From Rhizobium sp. AAP43 (GTDB taxonomy: Bacteria > Pseudomonadota > Alphaproteobacteria > Rhizobiales > Rhizobiaceae), in the NCBI RefSeq assembly GCF_001296045.1, contig NZ_LJHS01000009.1, forward strand, positions 1 to 64,000: a stretch of 64,000 bases of DNA. The letters are read 5' to 3'. Both the position numbers and the translations under genes were made by a program. The notes under the pieces were generated by a model that was given only the letters and a program-made list of their open reading frames with translations, was not told the origin of the DNA and ran no database searches. This document shows, in pieces, positions 1-9,609 of the stretch; position 1 is the stretch's first letter; every line of letters starts with the position of its first letter.

Positions 1-1
1 G

Positions 2-706
2 ATCGCTGAGTTCGCCGCAACACGGCTCGCCGAGCGGCTCGACCGAGACGCCGAGCCGAAGGCGGTTCTGCGAAAGATCTCGGAGGAAGCCCGCGACGCC
101 TTCCTCGCGGTCGCCGGCGACCAGCCGCGTTATGCCTGGCCGCTCAGCAGCTTAACGGCGCTGCAGGCCACGCAAACCGGCTTCCGCTACTTCGGCCTTG
201 GCGACAGCTGCATGTATATCCTGCATGACGACGGACGCGCCGACTTCATCATCCCGATCCCCGGCGCCTATGAATGGGAGCAGCATCAGGCGGCGCAACA
301 CATCGCGCGCGTGGGCGGCATTGGCGCGGCCAACATCGCAACCAGTGATCCCACGACCCTCGAAGATCTGCGCCGCGGCCGCGCCCGTCAGAACACGCCC
401 GACGGCACCACCTGGACCTTCGGCGTGGTGCCCGAAGCTGCCGATCACCTCGCCATGGTCGACGTGCCCCTCCATGGCGGGGGCGCAACCGCCATCCTTT
501 GCTCTGATGGGCTGGCCGATCTTGTGGCTCTCTACAAGCGCTACGATGCAGCCACGCTGGTCCAACGCGCCGCGACGGCTGGCCTCGCCACGCTCGTTCA
601 CGAACTCCGGCATCTGGAGCGCGAAGTCGACCCGGACGGACTGAAATACCCGCGTTACAAACAGAGCGACGACACGACAGCGATCCTGCTGAGGCTTGAG
701 GCGTAA
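2..706 (+). CDS. PP2C-type protein phosphatase family protein (5' end outside window)
   Basis: The reading frame is open from base 2 and ends with TAA at 704-706, so the N-terminus lies upstream of the window. Visible motifs fit the PP2C (PPM) serine/threonine phosphatase fold: FGLGDSCMYILHDDG, where family members have a GDSR-type motif; ILCSDGLADLV, matching the SDG motif; and a C-terminal SDDTTAILL, matching the metal-binding DD(I/N)T motif. About 234 residues are visible. Such proteins remove phosphate from Ser/Thr of partner proteins using two Mn/Mg ions. The Arg usually found after GDS is Cys here, so this may be a divergent member. The partner is unknown because the upstream neighbours are not visible. 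Confidence 0.7.
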   Translation: MAEFAATRLAERLDRDAEPKAVLRKISEEARDAFLAVAGDQPRYAWPLSSLTALQATQTGFRYFGLGDSCMYILHDDGRADFIIPIPGAYEWEQHQAAQHIARVGGIGAANIATSDPTTLEDLRRGRARQNTPDGTTWTFGVVPEAADHLAMVDVPLHGGGATAILCSDGLADLVALYKRYDAATLVQRAATAGLATLVHELRHLEREVDPDGLKYPRYKQSDDTTAILLRLEA

Positions 707-850
707 AGGCAATTAGGAATCTGCCTCAATGCCTTATTGCCGAATTTGGAATCGGTTTGTGAGCGCGTTCGCGCATCGGATGAGGCTAGCATTCGCCGCT
801 CGGCGCCGTTCGCTACCCTAGCGGCAGCCCCTCATCCGCCTGCCAGCGAG

Positions 851-3800
851 CTACTCCGCCGCCACCGCTTTCGGCACATAATTCAATACCGGCCCCAGCC
901 AGCGCTCGACCTCGCGGACATCCATGCCCTTGCGGGCCGCATAGTCCTCGACCTGATCGCGCTCGACCTTGGCGACGCCGAAATAGTAACTGTCGGGATG
1001 GCCGATATAGAGACCTGACACAGACGAGCCCGGCCACATGGCATAGCTCTCCGTCAGCGTCACACCGGTCGCCTTGGTCGCGTCAAGCAGCGAGAACAGC
1101 GTCACTTTTTCCGTATGGTCGGGCTGGGCCGGATAGCCCGGCGCCGGACGGATGCCGCCATAGGTCTCCGAGATCAGCTCCTCTGGCGTGAAGACCTCGT
1201 CCGGCGCATAGCCCCAGAATTCGCGGCGCACGCGTTCATGCATGCGCTCGGCAAAAGCCTCAGCGAATCGGTCCGCCAAAGCCTTGACCAGGATCGACGA
1301 ATAATCGTCATTGGCCCGCTCAAAGCGCTCGGCAATCGCCACTTCCTCGATGCCGGCCGTCACCACGAAGCCGCCGATGTAATCCGGAACGCCGGTCTCC
1401 AACGGTGCTACGAAATCGCTGAGCGCCACATTGGCCCTTCCCTCGCGCTTGGCGATCTGCTGGCGCAGCGTGAAGAAGGTTGCGAGTTCTTCCCGGCGGC
1501 TGTCGTCCGTGAACAGCCGGATATCGTCGCCCACGGCATTGGCCGGCCAGAAGCCGATAACCGCACGCGGCCGGAACCAGTTTTCCGCGATGATCTTTGC
1601 GAGCATGGCCTGCGCATCGGCAAATAGCTGCCGGGCCGCCTCGCCCTGCTTCTCGTCTTCCAGGATCGCCGGGAAACGCCCCTTCAGTTCCCAGGTCTGG
1701 AAGAAGGGTGTCCAGTCGATATAGCGGGCGAGCTCGGCAAGGTCATAGGTCTCGAACACCTTGGTGCCGGTAAAGCTCGGCTTCGTCGGCTTGTAGGCGC
1801 TCCAGTCGACTTTGACGGCATTCTCCCGGGCCGACGCCAGCGGCTGCCGCTGCTTTTCGGCTTCCGCCCGCGCATGAGCCTCTGCCACCTTGGCATATTC
1901 GCCCTTGATGCCGTCGACATAGGTCTCGTTGCCGTCCTCCGCGAGCAGCGCCGAGACGACGCCGACGGCGCGGCTGGCATCGGTGACATAAACCGCCTGC
2001 CCCGCCCTGTATTGCGGATGGATCTTCACAGCGGTGTGCACCCGGCTTGTCGTCGCGCCGCCGATCAGGAGTGGAATGTTGAAGCCCTGCCGCTGCATTT
2101 CGGCTGCCACATGCACCATCTCGTCGAGCGACGGCGTGATCAGCCCGGACAGGCCGATGACATCGACATTCTCCGCTTTCGCCACTTCCAGGATCTTGGT
2201 GGCCGGCACCATGACGCCGAGATCGATGATTTCATAATTGTTGCAGGCGAGAACCACGCCGACGATGTTCTTGCCGATATCATGCACATCGCCCTTGACG
2301 GTCGCCATCAGCACCTTGCCCGCCGCCTGACGCTCGCCGGTGCCGCCGTTCAACCGCTTTTCCTCTTCCATATAGGGGAGCAGCACGGCTACAGCCTGCT
2401 TCATCACACGCGCCGATTTGACCACCTGCGGCAGGAACATTTTGCCGGCGCCGAAGAGGTCGCCAACGACATTCATGCCCGCCATCAGCGGCCCCTCGAT
2501 GACATGCAGCGGACGCTCGGCCTGTTTGCGCGCCTCTTCCGTATCAACATCGATGAATTCGGTGATCCCATTGACCAGCGCATGCTCCAGCCGCTTTTCG
2601 ACGGGCCATTCGCGCCAGCTCATGTCCTGGGTGCGGGTCTTCGCCTCACCCGTGCCGCGATAACGTTCGGCGATCTCCAGCAAGCGTTCCGTTCCGTCCT
2701 TGCGGCGGTTCAGCACCACGTCTTCGCAGGCCTCGCGCAGCTCCGGATCGATGCTCTCATAGACCGCCAACTGTCCCGCATTGACGATGCCCATATCCAT
2801 ACCCGCCTGAATGGCATGGTAGAGGAAGACCGCATGCATGGCCTCGCGCACCGGCTCATTGCCGCGGAAGGAGAAGGAGAGGTTCGAGACCCCGCCCGAG
2901 ACATGCACCAGCGGCATTTCCTGCCGGATCGTCCGCGTCGCCTCGATGAAGTCGACACCGTAATTGTCGTGTTCCTCGATCCCGGTCGCGACCGCAAAGA
3001 TGTTCGGGTCGAAGATGATGTCCTCGGGCGCAAAACCCGCCTCTTCCGTCAGGATCTTGTAGGCGCGGCGGCAGATCTCGACCTTGCGCTCATAGGTATC
3101 CGCCTGCCCCTTCTCATCGAAGGCCATGACGACGACGGCGGCACCGTAATTGCGGATGAGCTTGCCCTGAGCGACGAAATTCTCCTCGCCTTCCTTCAGC
3201 GAGATCGAGTTCACCACCGCCTTGCCCTGCACGCATTTGAGGCCAGCCTCGATGATCGGGAACTTCGACGAGTCGATCATGACCGGCACCTTGGCGATGT
3301 CAGGCTCGGCGGCAATCAGGTTCAGGAATTCGACCATGGCCTTCTCGGAATCAATCAGGCCCTCGTCCATGTTGATGTCGATGATTTGGGCACCGCTCTC
3401 CACCTGGTCGCGGGCAACGGCGAGTGCTGCCGTGTAGTCGCCCGCCGTAATCAGCTTGCGGAACTTGGCCGAGCCAGTCACGTTCGTCCGCTCGCCAACA
3501 TTGACGAAGGGAATGTCCTTGGTCAGTTCAAACGGCTCAAGCCCCGACAGCGACATGAAGGGCCGATGCTCGACAGGCTGGCGCGGCGCCCTGCCCTTCA
3601 CGGCCTCGGCAATGGCGGCGATATGCGCAGGCGTCGAGCCACAGCAGCCGCCAACCACATTGACGATCCCCTCTTCGGCAAAACCTGCAACGAGTTCGGC
3701 CATTTCTTCCGGGCTCTGGTCGTAGCGGCCGAATTCGTTCGGCAGGCCGGCATTCGGATAGGCCGAGATGAAGGTATCGGCGACACCGGACAATTCTTGT

Positions 3801-4612
3801 AGATGCGGCCGCATGGCATCTGCCCCCAGCGCGCAGTTGAGGCCCACCGCGAAGGGCTTGGCATGGCGCACGGAATTCCAGAAGGCCGTCGGCGTCTGGC
3901 CCGACAACGTGCGGCCGGAAAGATCGGTAATCGTGCCCGAGATCATCACCGGCAGGCGAATGCCCTTGGCGAGAAACCGCTCCTCGCAGGCAAAGATCGC
4001 CGCCTTGGCATTCAGCGTATCGAAGATCGTCTCGATCAGGATGATGTCAGCGCCGCCATCGATCAAGCCGTCGATCTGCTCGCCATAGGCAAGGCGCAGA
4101 TCGTCGAAGGAGACGGCGCGGTAGCCCGGATTGTTGACGTCAGGCGAGATGGAGGCGGTCCGGTTCGTCGGTCCAATGGCACCGGCGACGAAACGGCGCT
4201 TGCCATCCTCGCGCTCGGCCCGCCAGGCCGCCCGGCGCACGAGTTCCGCGCCGTGACGATTCAGGTCATAGACCGCCCCTTCCATCTCGTAATCGGCCTG
4301 GGCAATGCGGGTCGAGGAGAAGGTATTGGTTTCGAGGATATCGGCACCCGCCATCGCATAACGGAAATGGATGTCTTCGATGGCATCAGGCTGGGTCAGG
4401 ATCAGCAGATCGTTATTGCCCTGCTGGTGGCAGGCACAGCCGAGGAAACGCTCGCCGCGAAAATCCTCTTCGGTCAGGCCAAGACCCTGGATCTCCGTGC
4501 CCATGGCGCCGTCGAGGATCAGGATGCGTTCGCGCGCCGCCTGCTGGAGTGCTTTGAGGATTTCCGCTCCATCCCGGTTTGCGCCTTCACGGCCGAACAA
4601 TTGATCGAGCAT
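851..4612 (-). CDS. metH: Cobalamin-dependent methionine synthase MetH
   Basis: Transfers the methyl group of methyltetrahydrofolate to homocysteine through a cobalamin cofactor, making methionine in the cytoplasm. The 1253-residue product has the full four-module order: N-terminal homocysteine-binding barrel with zinc ligands in GLNCALG and GGCCGSTP; pterin-binding domain starting near [10 protein letters not shown]12 domain with the cobalamin His motif [11 protein letters not shown]; and a C-terminal AdoMet reactivation domain with RPAPGYPA. E. coli MetH is about 1227 residues. The start at 4612 is chosen because AAGGAG sits 7 nt upstream. A longer frame from 4633 would place this ribosome-binding site inside the gene. 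A perfect palindrome at 4652-4671 lies 39 bp upstream and probably controls the gene. Confidence 0.97.
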   Translation of the reverse strand: MLDQLFGREGANRDGAEILKALQQAARERILILDGAMGTEIQGLGLTEEDFRGERFLGCACHQQGNNDLLILTQPDAIEDIHFRYAMAGADILETNTFSSTRIAQADYEMEGAVYDLNRHGAELVRRAAWRAEREDGKRRFVAGAIGPTNRTASISPDVNNPGYRAVSFDDLRLAYGEQIDGLIDGGADIILIETIFDTLNAKAAIFACEERFLAKGIRLPVMISGTITDLSGRTLSGQTPTAFWNSVRHAKPFAVGLNCALGADAMRPHLQELSGVADTFISAYPNAGLPNEFGRYDQSPEEMAELVAGFAEEGIVNVVGGCCGSTPAHIAAIAEAVKGRAPRQPVEHRPFMSLSGLEPFELTKDIPFVNVGERTNVTGSAKFRKLITAGDYTAALAVARDQVESGAQIIDINMDEGLIDSEKAMVEFLNLIAAEPDIAKVPVMIDSSKFPIIEAGLKCVQGKAVVNSISLKEGEENFVAQGKLIRNYGAAVVVMAFDEKGQADTYERKVEICRRAYKILTEEAGFAPEDIIFDPNIFAVATGIEEHDNYGVDFIEATRTIRQEMPLVHVSGGVSNLSFSFRGNEPVREAMHAVFLYHAIQAGMDMGIVNAGQLAVYESIDPELREACEDVVLNRRKDGTERLLEIAERYRGTGEAKTRTQDMSWREWPVEKRLEHALVNGITEFIDVDTEEARKQAERPLHVIEGPLMAGMNVVGDLFGAGKMFLPQVVKSARVMKQAVAVLLPYMEEEKRLNGGTGERQAAGKVLMATVKGDVHDIGKNIVGVVLACNNYEIIDLGVMVPATKILEVAKAENVDVIGLSGLITPSLDEMVHVAAEMQRQGFNIPLLIGGATTSRVHTAVKIHPQYRAGQAVYVTDASRAVGVVSALLAEDGNETYVDGIKGEYAKVAEAHARAEAEKQRQPLASARENAVKVDWSAYKPTKPSFTGTKVFETYDLAELARYIDWTPFFQTWELKGRFPAILEDEKQGEAARQLFADAQAMLAKIIAENWFRPRAVIGFWPANAVGDDIRLFTDDSRREELATFFTLRQQIAKREGRANVALSDFVAPLETGVPDYIGGFVVTAGIEEVAIAERFERANDDYSSILVKALADRFAEAFAERMHERVRREFWGYAPDEVFTPEELISETYGGIRPAPGYPAQPDHTEKVTLFSLLDATKATGVTLTESYAMWPGSSVSGLYIGHPDSYYFGVAKVERDQVEDYAARKGMDVREVERWLGPVLNYVPKAVAAE

Positions 4613-4651
4613 ATGCGAACTCCTTTGCTTCATCAGCGACAGGCTCCAGTC

Positions 4652-4671
4652 ACATAAAGATATCTTTATGT
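4652..4671. promoter_or_regulatory. Perfect 20-bp palindrome upstream of metH, candidate operator
   Basis: The sequence ACATAAAGATATCTTTATGT is identical to its reverse complement. It lies between metH (minus strand, start 4612) and the epimerase gene (plus strand, start 4770). From general knowledge, ArsR-type regulators that sense SAM or S-adenosylhomocysteine in proteobacteria use AT-rich palindromes containing AAAGATATCTTT-like cores near methionine-cycle genes. That identity is inferred from resemblance and context and was not searched. Confidence 0.65.
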
Positions 4672-4769
4672 CAACATGCGATCCGTGTGTGAATGTCCAT
4701 AGCCAAGCGGTAGATGCGGGCCTGCGGTTCCGCTATACAACCGGCGAGGATATCATTTGGGAGGAATAC

Positions 4770-6026
4770 ATGTCGGAAAGTCAGGTATCTGGCACGCAGG
4801 ACGCGCCGTGGAGCGCGCGCCCCTATCACCGCCGCTGGCTGCTGGCCCAGGCCGACGGCCTATTCGATTTCTTCCAAGGCCCCGCGCTCAATCCGAAGGG
4901 TGGCTTCTACGATCTGTCGCGCGACGGCAAGCCGCTCAACCCCGACAACCCCGCCCGCGGCATTCATGCCAGCGCCCGCATGGTGCATTGTTATGCCATC
5001 GGCCATCTGCTCGGTCGCCCCGGCTCTGGCGATATCGTTGATCACGGCATGCGCTATCTCTGGGAACGCCACCGTGACCAGACCCATGGCGGCTATTTCT
5101 GGCAGGCTGATGACACCGGCCCTGCCGACGACACGAAGCAGGGTTACGGACACGCCTTCGTTCTGCTCGCCGCCTCCTCGGCCAAATGCGCCGGCCATCC
5201 GCTGGCAGACGCCATGCTCGCCGACATCACGGAAGTGATCGAGCAAAAGTTCTGGGAAGAGAGCCACGGCGCGATCGCCGAGGAATTCTCATGTGACTGG
5301 CAGCCGGTCCCCGGCTATCGCGGCCAGAACTCCAACATGCACCTGACCGAAAGCCTGATGGCCGCTTTCGAGGCCACCGGCGAGCGACATTATCTGACTA
5401 AGGCCGAACGGATCGCCGACCTCATCATCAACCGCCGCGCCCGCGAAGAAGCCTTCCGTGTTGCCGAGCATTTCGATGAGAACTGGGTGGTCGACCGGAA
5501 TTATTACCATCCGAACGAAATGTTCCGCCCCGCCGGCACCACGCCCGGCCACTGGCTGGAATGGGCCCGCCTCATCCTGCAGCTCTGGGTGCTTGGCGGC
5601 AAGAGCCACGACTGGATGCCGGAAGCCGCGCGCGGCCTCTTCTTCCAGTCGATGGTGCTCGGCTGGGACAAGGACAAGGGCGGCTTCTTCTACACGCTTG
5701 ACTGGGCAAACGCCCCCGACAAGCGCTCGAAACTCTGGTGGCCGCTCTGCGAAGGCGCCGCCGCTGCCCATTTCCTCAATCAGCATCAGGAAAGCGATTT
5801 CCACGAGGAAAGCTACCGCAAGATCTGGAACTACATCGCCAACAACACTCTCGACCGGGAACACGGCGGCTGGTTCGAGGAACTGACCGAAGACGACAAG
5901 CCTTCGAACAGCCTCTTCCCCGGCAAGGGCGACATCTACCACGCCCTCCAGGCCTGCCTCATCCCGCTCTTCCCGGCAGAGGGCAGCCTGACCAGGATGA
6001 TCGCGGAGCACCCGCTCAACCTCTGA
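4770..6026 (+). CDS. AGE-family sugar epimerase/isomerase
   Basis: Member of the N-acylglucosamine 2-epimerase / mannose isomerase family, which has an (alpha/alpha)6-barrel and interconverts aldoses and ketoses or C2 epimers in the cytoplasm. The 418-residue product has family landmarks: GYGHAFVLLA with a candidate catalytic His128, a second His in NMHLTESL (His191), WWPLCEGAAA, and the C-terminal GDIYHALQA His. The start at 4770 follows GGGAGGA with 4 nt spacing. Upstream in-frame starts from 4668 overlap the metH control palindrome and are unlikely. There is no signal peptide. The substrate cannot be fixed from sequence; mannose/fructose isomerisation is the likeliest. Confidence 0.85.
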   Translation: MSESQVSGTQDAPWSARPYHRRWLLAQADGLFDFFQGPALNPKGGFYDLSRDGKPLNPDNPARGIHASARMVHCYAIGHLLGRPGSGDIVDHGMRYLWERHRDQTHGGYFWQADDTGPADDTKQGYGHAFVLLAASSAKCAGHPLADAMLADITEVIEQKFWEESHGAIAEEFSCDWQPVPGYRGQNSNMHLTESLMAAFEATGERHYLTKAERIADLIINRRAREEAFRVAEHFDENWVVDRNYYHPNEMFRPAGTTPGHWLEWARLILQLWVLGGKSHDWMPEAARGLFFQSMVLGWDKDKGGFFYTLDWANAPDKRSKLWWPLCEGAAAAHFLNQHQESDFHEESYRKIWNYIANNTLDREHGGWFEELTEDDKPSNSLFPGKGDIYHALQACLIPLFPAEGSLTRMIAEHPLNL

Positions 6027-6044
6027 GATCAGAGCCTTGAAACG

Positions 6045-6080
6045 AAAGAAGGGTCGGCGTATCAGCGCCGACCCTTCTTT
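6045..6080. terminator. Bidirectional intrinsic terminator
   Basis: A perfect 15-bp inverted repeat (arms 6045-6059 and 6066-6080, 6-nt loop) begins with AAAGAA and ends in TTCTTT, so it can terminate in both directions. It lies between the convergent epimerase and SIMPL genes. Confidence 0.9.
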
Positions 6081-6100
6081 ATCTGGAAAACAACAGAAGC

Positions 6101-6871
6101 CTACTGCTCGATCGAATAGGTCATGTTGACGGTCACCGTATACCGGTTTTCGCCAGACGCGATCGGAACGGCATCGGCGGCCGCCATTTTTGCCATCGGC
6201 GCGGCCATCATTTCCGGCATCGGCCGGGCAAAAGCCTCGGAGATCTCGATCACGCGACCAAGCTTCACGCCGGCAGCGTCAGTCAGCGTCTTCGCCTTGG
6301 CGGCCGCCTTTGCGACGGCCTGCTTGCGAGCCTCCTCGACCGCAGCATCACTGTCGTCATTGGTGAAGGTGATATTGCCGCCCTGATTGACGCCGAGTTT
6401 CACGGCACGGTCGATCAGACCACCCAGTGCGCCGAGATCCCGCACCCGCACAGTCAGACCGTTCGATACACTGTAGCCGACGATTTCAGGCGCCACATAA
6501 CCGCCGCTGCCATCGGTCGGCTGCTGGCGATACTGCGGCTGGATCGAGAAATCCGTGGTCTGCATGTCCTTGTCGTCAATGCCCTGCGTCTTGAGATCGG
6601 CCAGCACCTCGGCCATGGCCTTGCTGTTGGCAGCCAGCGCCTCGGCAGCGGTCGACGCATCCCGGACGACGCTCAGTGAAATCAATGCCATATCTGGCGC
6701 GATCAACGCCTCGCCCTCGCCGGAAACCATGATCGTTGCCTCGCGGCGCTGCATGTCTTCAGCCCGTGCCGGCAAGGAAAACGGGCCGAGCAGCACGACG
6801 CTTGAAAACAGGCCGGCAAGGATCAAAGCGCGTGGATAGTGGATCATGATTGGATTTTCCTTTTCCCTCAT
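6101..6871 (-). CDS. SIMPL (DUF541) domain periplasmic protein
   Basis: The N-terminus carries a signal peptide with a hydrophobic stretch ending in LPARA, so the protein is probably exported to the periplasm. The mature part follows the SIMPL/DUF541 pattern: ATIMVSGEGEALIAPDMA near the N-terminus, a central VRDLGALGGLIDRAVKLGVN segment, then EARKQAVAKAAAKAKTLTDAAGVKLGRVIEISE, and a final VTVNMTYSIE strand. Family members include E. coli YggE, linked to oxidative-stress protection; the biochemical role is unknown. Two starts are possible. The one at 6871 has GAAGGA 8 nt upstream. The one at 6847 (MIHYPR) has a weaker AGGA and gives a shorter n-region. Confidence 0.88.
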   Translation of the reverse strand: MREKENPIMIHYPRALILAGLFSSVVLLGPFSLPARAEDMQRREATIMVSGEGEALIAPDMALISLSVVRDASTAAEALAANSKAMAEVLADLKTQGIDDKDMQTTDFSIQPQYRQQPTDGSGGYVAPEIVGYSVSNGLTVRVRDLGALGGLIDRAVKLGVNQGGNITFTNDDSDAAVEEARKQAVAKAAAKAKTLTDAAGVKLGRVIEISEAFARPMPEMMAAPMAKMAAADAVPIASGENRYTVTVNMTYSIEQ

Positions 6872-7040
6872 GTGCCGGATCCTTCAATGGTAACCTCGGC
6901 ACGATACCCTTCCACATCCTAGATGACCTCAGATTGTGAAGCCAATACGGCAGAGACTTGTCGCCCCCCCGGAATTGCGTTAGACGCTGTGCCACGGTGC
7001 GGGGCCAACCATTGCCCGCCCGACGGCGACGAGCCGCGCT

Positions 7041-7116
7041 GGGCCTGTAGCTCAATGGTTAGAGCCGGCGGCTCATAACCGCTTGGTTGGGGGTTCGAGT
7101 CCCTCCGGGCCCACCA
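7041..7116 (+). tRNA. tRNA-Ile2 (anticodon CAU, lysidine-modified type)
   Basis: A 76-nt cloverleaf with encoded CCA. The acceptor stem GGGCCTG pairs with the 3' CGGGCCC, the D-arm is AGCTCAATGGTTAGAGC, the anticodon loop is CTCATAA, and the T-arm contains GGTTCGAGTCC. The anticodon is CAT, but the arm sequences, including CTCATAACCGCTTGGTTG, resemble bacterial tRNA-Ile2. In that tRNA, C34 is converted to lysidine by TilS so that it reads AUA. It is therefore probably neither initiator nor elongator tRNA-Met. No integrase is adjacent. Confidence 0.92.
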
Positions 7117-7314
7117 TTTTCTCTTAAAAACAGACACTTATCACATCTTCATGTGACGCCAAATTCCGAATCTTGGGACAGGATCCGAAAGATCGGGCAC
7201 AGATCCGGCAGCGCTCCAAGGCACCCCCCGCCATCACCAACAGGGAATCTCCCCGGCAAATCTCTTGGCAGCACAATTGCCGCTCGACTCCGCTGCAAAA
7301 CTCCTATAGCTCTC

Positions 7315-7332
7315 TGATTAATCGTTTAATCA
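7315..7332. promoter_or_regulatory. LacI-type operator candidate
   Basis: TGATTAATCGTTTAATCA is an inverted repeat (TGATTAA / TTAATCA) with a central CG, as is typical of LacI-family operators. It lies 15 bp upstream of the LacI-family gene start, so it probably mediates autoregulation and control of the transport operon behind it. Confidence 0.65.
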
Positions 7333-7347
7333 AACTCCCCGGCTCCC

Positions 7348-8418
7348 ATGAACCCGCCGCGCACCGGATCGAAGCTCAGCCATATCGCCGCCCTGCTCGG
7401 CGTGTCGTCGGCGACCGTTTCGAATGCACTTTCGGGCAAGGGGCGCGTCTCGGCCGAGCTTGCCGAGAAGATCAGGGCAACGGCAGCCGAGATCGGCTAT
7501 ACGCCGAGCCTTGCTGGGCGCGCGCTGCGGACCGGGCGTACAGGCGTGCTCGGCCTCGTCCTTCCTGACATTGCCAATCCCCTCTTCCCGCAGATCGCAC
7601 AGGCGATCGAATACTCCGCCAGCAAGGCGGGCTATGGCGTGCTGATCGCCGATTCCCGTGGCGATGTCGCGATGCAGACCGATGCCATCAACCGGCTGAT
7701 CGAACGAGATGTCGATGGCATTGTCATCGTGCCGAGGCGCGGCACGCGCATCGCCGATGTCGGATGCCCCGTCGCCGTCATCGACAGCCCCTCGACACCG
7801 GGCAACACGGTCTCTGCCGACCATTGGCAGGGGGGCCAGATCGTTGCGGAGCATCTTGCAGCGCTCGGACACCGCAAGGTTTTGCTGATCGGCAACAATC
7901 CCGCCTCGAACGTGCAGAACGATCGCATCGGGGGCATGAAATCCCGGCTGCCGAAAGGCGCTCACGCAGAGGTTCTGTGGATCGAAACCCATGAGCAGGT
8001 GCATGGCAAAGGCAGTCTTCTCGGTCTCCGGCAAAAGCGTGACGAAGGTTTTACAGCCTTTGTCGCCGTCTCCGATCTTCATGCATTGCGGGCACTGACA
8101 GAACTCCACCGTGCAGGCGTCTCGGTGCCGGAAGACGTCAGCGTCACCGGCTTCGACGATCTCGTCTGGTCGTCCGTCGTAACTCCGAGCCTGACGACCG
8201 TGCGGATGAATATGGCGGAAATTGCCGAGATCGCCATCTCCGCCCTGGTCAGCGTCATCGACGCAACCGCGACCGGCGAGACACAAGACATCAGGGACCG
8301 GGTTGCCGAAAGCGACCGCAAGAGCGTGCCCATGCAATTGGTGGTCCGGCAGACCTCAGGTCCGGCGCCATCGACACCCCCGACAAGAAGAAACCCGCCA
8401 GCAGGAGAACACACGTGA
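7348..8418 (+). CDS. LacI-family transcriptional regulator of the purine uptake operon
   Basis: A 356-residue DNA-binding regulator. The N-terminal helix-turn-helix is typical of the family (KLSHIAALLGVSSATVSNAL, then GRVSAELAEKI and a hinge reading IGYTPSLAGRALRTGRTG). It is followed by a periplasmic-binding-protein-like sensor with LVLPDIANPLFPQIAQAIE and the C-terminal DVSVTGFDDLVWSSVVTPSLTTV. It is the first gene of a tight operon, and its stop codon overlaps the start of the next gene (GTGA). A matching inverted repeat lies just upstream. The ligand is unknown; a purine base or nucleoside is inferred from the downstream enzymes. No strong ribosome-binding site is seen before the ATG. Confidence 0.9.
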   Translation: MNPPRTGSKLSHIAALLGVSSATVSNALSGKGRVSAELAEKIRATAAEIGYTPSLAGRALRTGRTGVLGLVLPDIANPLFPQIAQAIEYSASKAGYGVLIADSRGDVAMQTDAINRLIERDVDGIVIVPRRGTRIADVGCPVAVIDSPSTPGNTVSADHWQGGQIVAEHLAALGHRKVLLIGNNPASNVQNDRIGGMKSRLPKGAHAEVLWIETHEQVHGKGSLLGLRQKRDEGFTAFVAVSDLHALRALTELHRAGVSVPEDVSVTGFDDLVWSSVVTPSLTTVRMNMAEIAEIAISALVSVIDATATGETQDIRDRVAESDRKSVPMQLVVRQTSGPAPSTPPTRRNPPAGEHT

Positions 8419-9437
8419 ACAAGATTTTGCTTTCATCCGTCGCCGCACTGACGCTGACCGCGAGTGCTGCCCAAGCACAGGACCGGACGCTCACCATTTC
8501 CGTCTATGCCTTGGCGCAGGACGCCTTCAAGGAAATCGTCTACGATCCGTTTGAAGCCAAATGCGGCTGCAAGCTGGTGGTCGAAACCGGCAACAGCGTC
8601 GAGCGTCTGGCCAAGATCGAAGCCAACAAGGCAAGCCCGGTTGTCGATATGGCGGTTGTGTCGATGGCGGACGCCTTGTCGGCCGCGCGCAGCGGCTTGA
8701 TCGAGAAGGTCGACACCACCAAGCTTACCAATTTCGACAAGCTCTACGACATCGCCAAGGATCCGAATGGCGACGGCATGAGCGTCGGCTACACCTTCTA
8801 TGCCACCTCCATCGTCTACCGTACCGACAAGATGAAGATCGAATCCTGGGCAGACCTGCTGAAGCCGGAAAATGTCGGCCATGTCGCTTTCCCGAACATC
8901 ACCACCAATCAGGGCCCGCCGTCGCTCTACATGCTCGGCCAGGCGCTCGGCAAGGACACGCCTGACCTGAAGGCGGCCATCGAGGAGGTCGGCAAGAACA
9001 AGAACGAGATCGTCACCTTCTACGTCAAGTCTTCGCAGCTCGTGCAGCTGATGCAGCAGGAAGAAATCTGGGCCGCACCGATCGGCCGCTTCTCCTGGGC
9101 CCCCTTCACCAAGCTTGACCTGCCGCTCGGCTGGGCAACCCCGAAGGAAGGCCAGACCGGCGGCATGAATGTCATGGTCCTGACCAAGGGCTCGAAAAAC
9201 CAGGATCTGGCACTTGAGTTCATGGATTTCTGGCTCTCCACCGAGACGCAGACCAAGCTCGCCGAAAAGCTGGTCGACAGCCCGGCCAACAAGGAGGTCA
9301 AGGTCTCCGACGAGATTGCCGGCAACCTGACCTATGGTGAGGATATCGCCGCCAATTTGAAGCTGATCCCCTCTGCCGTTGCCCTCGACCAGCGCGACGG
9401 CTGGCTCTCCGAGTGGAATGCCAAGGTCGGCCAGTAA
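8415..9437 (+). CDS. ABC transporter periplasmic substrate-binding protein
   Basis: A 340-residue exported binding protein. The signal peptide MNKILLSSVAALTLTASAAQA is followed by a type-II binding-protein fold related to spermidine/putrescine and iron-type families (VYALAQDAFKEIVYDPFEAKCGCKL, and later GHVAFPNITTNQGPPSLYMLG). It starts with GTG at 8415, supported by AGGAG 8 nt upstream and the 4-nt overlap with the regulator gene. It should deliver a small solute to the two permeases and ATPase encoded next. Purine base or nucleoside specificity is inferred from the nucleoside hydrolase and adenine deaminase in the same operon, because the protein family itself does not reveal the substrate. 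Confidence 0.88.
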   Translation: MNKILLSSVAALTLTASAAQAQDRTLTISVYALAQDAFKEIVYDPFEAKCGCKLVVETGNSVERLAKIEANKASPVVDMAVVSMADALSAARSGLIEKVDTTKLTNFDKLYDIAKDPNGDGMSVGYTFYATSIVYRTDKMKIESWADLLKPENVGHVAFPNITTNQGPPSLYMLGQALGKDTPDLKAAIEEVGKNKNEIVTFYVKSSQLVQLMQQEEIWAAPIGRFSWAPFTKLDLPLGWATPKEGQTGGMNVMVLTKGSKNQDLALEFMDFWLSTETQTKLAEKLVDSPANKEVKVSDEIAGNLTYGEDIAANLKLIPSAVALDQRDGWLSEWNAKVGQ

Positions 9438-9460
9438 CCGATCCACAAACGCGCGCATTG

Positions 9461-9575
9461 CCGGCCGGTCTCCTGGGCCCCTCCCCATCAGGAAACTGGC
9501 CGGAACACCTTTTTGACGAATGCCTCCCAAGGCGAAGGAATGCGGCTTGCGGACCACAAGTCCCGGCCGCATTCC
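9461..9575 (+). repeat. Two tandem hairpins between binding-protein and permease genes
   Basis: Hairpin 1 (9461-9503) has CCGGCC/GGCCGG ends with further inner pairing and is followed by CTTTTT, so it resembles a partial terminator. Hairpin 2 has perfect 10-bp arms at 9537-9546 and 9566-9575 (GGAATGCGGC/GCCGCATTCC). This 172-bp gap holds no gene. Such structures after a binding-protein gene commonly lower permease expression relative to the binding protein; that role is inferred. Confidence 0.7.
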
Positions 9576-9609
9576 GACACTTTCTGTCCAACCGCTGGAG
9601 ACTGCAGAC

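Noticed and set aside
1874..3802. Long plus-strand ORF opposite metH (642 codons)
   Set aside because: It is the antisense shadow of metH in GC-rich DNA; it lacks family motifs and has repetitive His/Asp/Arg composition. The same reasoning excludes long shadows over dnaG (33933-36134), the MATE gene (38169-39482) and carB (47391-48800, 48885-50444).
4613..4769. Cobalamin riboswitch upstream of metH
   Set aside because: The gap is only about 157 bp, is mostly occupied by the palindrome and the start regions, and no B12-box-like sequence is visible.
7041..7116. tRNA gene as attachment site of an integrated element
   Set aside because: No integrase, no direct repeat of the tRNA 3' end and no mobile-element genes are seen nearby.
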